Assembly (NCBI GenBank): GCA_964390645.1
Contig: CAYMLL010000339.1
Span: 1 to 7,434, forward strand
Source of the DNA: CAYMLL01 sp964390645
GTDB taxonomy: Bacteria > Planctomycetota > UBA8108
Length of the DNA stretch: 7,434 nt
Direction of reading: 5' to 3'
Positions within the stretch are counted from its first letter, which is position 1; each line of letters begins with the position of its first letter. Made by a program: the position numbers and the translations under genes. Shown in pieces: positions 6,470 to 7,434 of the stretch. The notes below the pieces were generated by a model. The model was not told the DNA's origin. It did not search any database and saw only the letters and a program-made list of their open reading frames with translations.

Positions 6470-6524
6470 GGACAGCCTCCTTTCGTCGGTGGAACTTTGA
6501 ACGCGGTGACGATAGCGGCTGTCC
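6470..6524 (-). promoter_or_regulatory. Possible RNA hairpin over the transposase ribosome binding site
   Basis: The transposase leader contains GGACAGCC (minus strand, 6524-6517) and its exact reverse complement GGCTGTCC (6477-6470), separated by 39 nt. The second arm covers the end of the Shine-Dalgarno AGGAGG (6481-6476) and the spacer, and stops one base before the GTG start. Folding would hide part of the site and lower transposase synthesis. The stem is short (8 bp) but very GC-rich. Confidence 0.45.
6476..6483 (-). promoter_or_regulatory. Ribosome binding site of the transposase
   Basis: AAAGGAGG on the minus strand, seven bases before GTG at 6468. It is the strongest Shine-Dalgarno in the operon and decides the start. 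Confidence 0.85.
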
Positions 6525-6569
6525 GGAGGGCTGAAGATGGACCTCCTGTGTGGATGCGGCGGACCTCGA

Positions 6570-7232
6570 TCAGAGCGGTCGTTTCGCCACGAGTTCTTCG
6601 GGAGGATCGTGACCGAGCGGCCACGAGAAGCCGCCCGAGTGAGCCGTCGAGCAAAGGAGGTGGCGCGCAGCGTCGAGCGGGTCGTCGACCGAGGCTTCGA
6701 GCAGGATTCGCTTCAGCCGACGACAGCCCTCCTCGCGTGTCGTCGCCTCGCCGCGAACGCCGAGCCGTCGCGCGAGCCAGTACCACAGAGTCGCCAGGAG
6801 GGCTCGACGCCATCGGCACAGGCTGCGCCAGCTCTCCGAATCGGTCACGATGCCGAAACGACGACGGATTTCGCCCTCGCTGACGCCCTGGATGAGGTGA
6901 AGCTCGAGCGCTTCGAAAATGACGCCGGCGGCGTACCAGCGGCGAGGGTGAAGCTCGTCGGAAAGCACGCTGATCGTGTGGCCGCAGCCCCGACAGAGGT
7001 AGCGCCGCACGTGAGTGACGGCCTCGCCGGCGACCTCGACGACGCCGAGCACCTGCCTGCAGTACGTGCCGTGTCCGACGATGCCGAGACGCTCACCGGG
7101 AGAAAACGCGAGTTCGCCGCAAAGCGGACAGCTCGTCGGGCGCAAGGCATCGACCGACGGAAGCCGCGCCCTCTCGAAGAGCCACTCGACGTGCTCGACG
7201 AGTGACCTTACGATCATCATCGTTACGATCAT
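6570..7232 (-). CDS. DUF6431-like zinc-ribbon protein, first gene of the transposition operon
   Basis: A 220-residue protein. C35-P-L-C38 and C80-R-G-C83 form two knuckles of a probable zinc ribbon, with GHGTYCRQ (53-60) between them. The next part, CGHTISVLSDELHPRRWYAAGVIFEAL, matches my recollection of DUF6431 proteins and other transposase-linked zinc ribbons, in which 'RY-x-C-x-x-C-x-x-T-x-S-x-LP' precedes a helical part. SESWRSLCRWRRALL (132-146) resembles a helix-turn-helix end. Molecular function is not known; DNA binding, perhaps choice of target or end recognition, is inferred from the zinc ribbon and position. The gap to the transposase is 101 nt, so the two are probably co-transcribed but not coupled. 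The start is uncertain: ATG 7232, 7220 and 7217 are all in frame, none has a good Shine-Dalgarno, and they lie in a tandem repeat. Confidence 0.72.
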   Translation of the reverse strand: MIVTMMIVRSLVEHVEWLFERARLPSVDALRPTSCPLCGELAFSPGERLGIVGHGTYCRQVLGVVEVAGEAVTHVRRYLCRGCGHTISVLSDELHPRRWYAAGVIFEALELHLIQGVSEGEIRRRFGIVTDSESWRSLCRWRRALLATLWYWLARRLGVRGEATTREEGCRRLKRILLEASVDDPLDAARHLLCSTAHSGGFSWPLGHDPPEELVAKRPL

Positions 7233-7237
7233 CAGCG
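7208..7237. repeat. 15-bp tandem repeat over the first codons of the DUF6431-like gene
   Basis: TTACGATCATCATCG (7208-7222) is followed at once by TTACGATCATCAGCG (7223-7237), 14 of 15 bases identical. On the minus strand it encodes the start M-I-V-T-M-M-I-V. It is a candidate protein-binding site for self-regulation or for the transposase, or a simple slippage duplication. Confidence 0.7.
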
Positions 7238-7434
7238 GTGGAGCGAGATCACCACAATCGGCGCTTCACCGCTTTCTTGATGGCCGGGAGAATCAGGACC
7301 CTGCTGACGAGCTGCGCATCGTAGCCGAGGGGGCGGAAGGGCGCACGATCAGCCGGGAGGCGACGGCGTGGCGGGAAAGGGCTTCCCCGGGTGGGGAAGG
7401 CTGCGATGTGGGCTGGGCGCCGGAGTCAATCTGC
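7238..7434. other. Right flank without a confident gene
   Basis: This stretch should include the operon promoter and perhaps an element end. On the minus strand a frame without start codon runs from 7425 to a TGA at 7249 (58 residues; RPLGYDAQLVSRVLILPAIK is its most protein-like part). It faintly recalls the zinc-binding start of IS91-type Y2 transposases, but too weakly to call. The plus strand is also open through this area, so coding cannot be assigned. A 7-bp hairpin lies at 7382-7399. Confidence 0.45.
7382..7399. repeat. Small perfect hairpin (7-bp stem, 4-nt loop)
   Basis: CTTCCCC, loop GGGT, then GGGGAAG. No T-run follows on either strand, so terminator function is not supported. Confidence 0.4.

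Larger units (their letters stand above)
3095..7232 (-). mobile_element. Mu/Tn7-like transposition operon with replication-type accessory genes (core only, ends not found)
   Basis: Five minus-strand genes lie in order: DUF6431-like zinc protein, DD(35)E transposase, ExeA/TniB-like AAA+ ATPase, RepA-like ATPase and CHC2 zinc-finger protein. The last four overlap by 8, 22 and 4 nt. A DDE transposase with an adjacent AAA+ partner is the hallmark of Mu, Tn7 and Tn5053/IS21-like transposition. The coordinates given are the gene block; the real ends must lie outside it. I compared 2700-3094 with 7233-7434 by eye and found no convincing terminal inverted repeat. Confidence 0.75.

Noticed and set aside
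6469..6819. Extended N-terminus for the transposase from ATG 6819
   Set aside because: It would overlap about 250 nt of the DUF6431-like gene, and a much better start (GTG 6468 with AAAGGAGG seven bases upstream) exists.
2700..7434. Terminal inverted repeats of the transposon
   Set aside because: Only matches of about 7 bases (such as GGGAAAG) were found between the two flanks, no more than chance in this sequence; one or both ends may lie outside the window.

Overview
The window is a G+C-rich bacterial segment (about two thirds G+C by eye). It joins the host-type gene at the left to a compact transposition operon that fills the right 60%. Nothing here names a species. The left-hand gene has a parallel beta-helix, a GSPAID...DLGAFE motif and a C-terminal paired DxDxDG (dockerin/EF-hand-like) module, a combination I associate with Planctomycetota and similar large-genome environmental bacteria. 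That assignment is inference only.

Layout. (1) 1-1679, minus strand: a long secreted beta-helix protein that runs off the left edge, near its own C-terminus. (2) 1680-2461: sparse DNA with three copies of a GTGACATCG-containing repeat; two 31-bp copies flank a small plus-strand two-helix membrane protein (2047-2313) with a clear ribosome binding site. (3) 2462-2869: the wreck of a formylglycine-generating-enzyme-like (FGE/SUMF1 fold) gene. Its N-block and C-block lie on the minus strand, but the middle block between them is inverted and reads on the plus strand. (4) 3023-3065: a perfect 13-bp inverted repeat just beyond the end of the operon. (5) 3095-7232, all minus strand, transcribed right to left: a zinc-ribbon DUF6431-like protein, a DD(35)E transposase, an ExeA/TniB/TnsC-like AAA+ ATPase, a RepA/DnaB-like RecA-fold ATPase with a C-terminal winged helix, and a 93-residue stand-alone CHC2-type (DnaG-like) zinc finger protein. 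(6) 7233-7434: right flank with no confident gene.

How the genes work together. The last four genes overlap by 8, 22 and 4 nt, so they are very probably one translationally coupled unit. The transposase plus AAA+ pair is the core of Mu/Tn7/Tn5053-type transposition. What is unusual is the second half: a replicative-helicase-like ATPase and a primase-type zinc finger with no primase catalytic domain, fused into the same transcript. This suggests an element whose transposition, target choice or maintenance uses a replication-fork-like complex; that role is inference. The DUF6431-like zinc protein upstream may act in DNA or target recognition. A hairpin can form over the transposase ribosome binding site, and a 15-bp tandem repeat lies on the first codons of the DUF6431 gene, so expression may be controlled. 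I could not find convincing terminal inverted repeats or target-site duplications, so the ends of the element are not defined.
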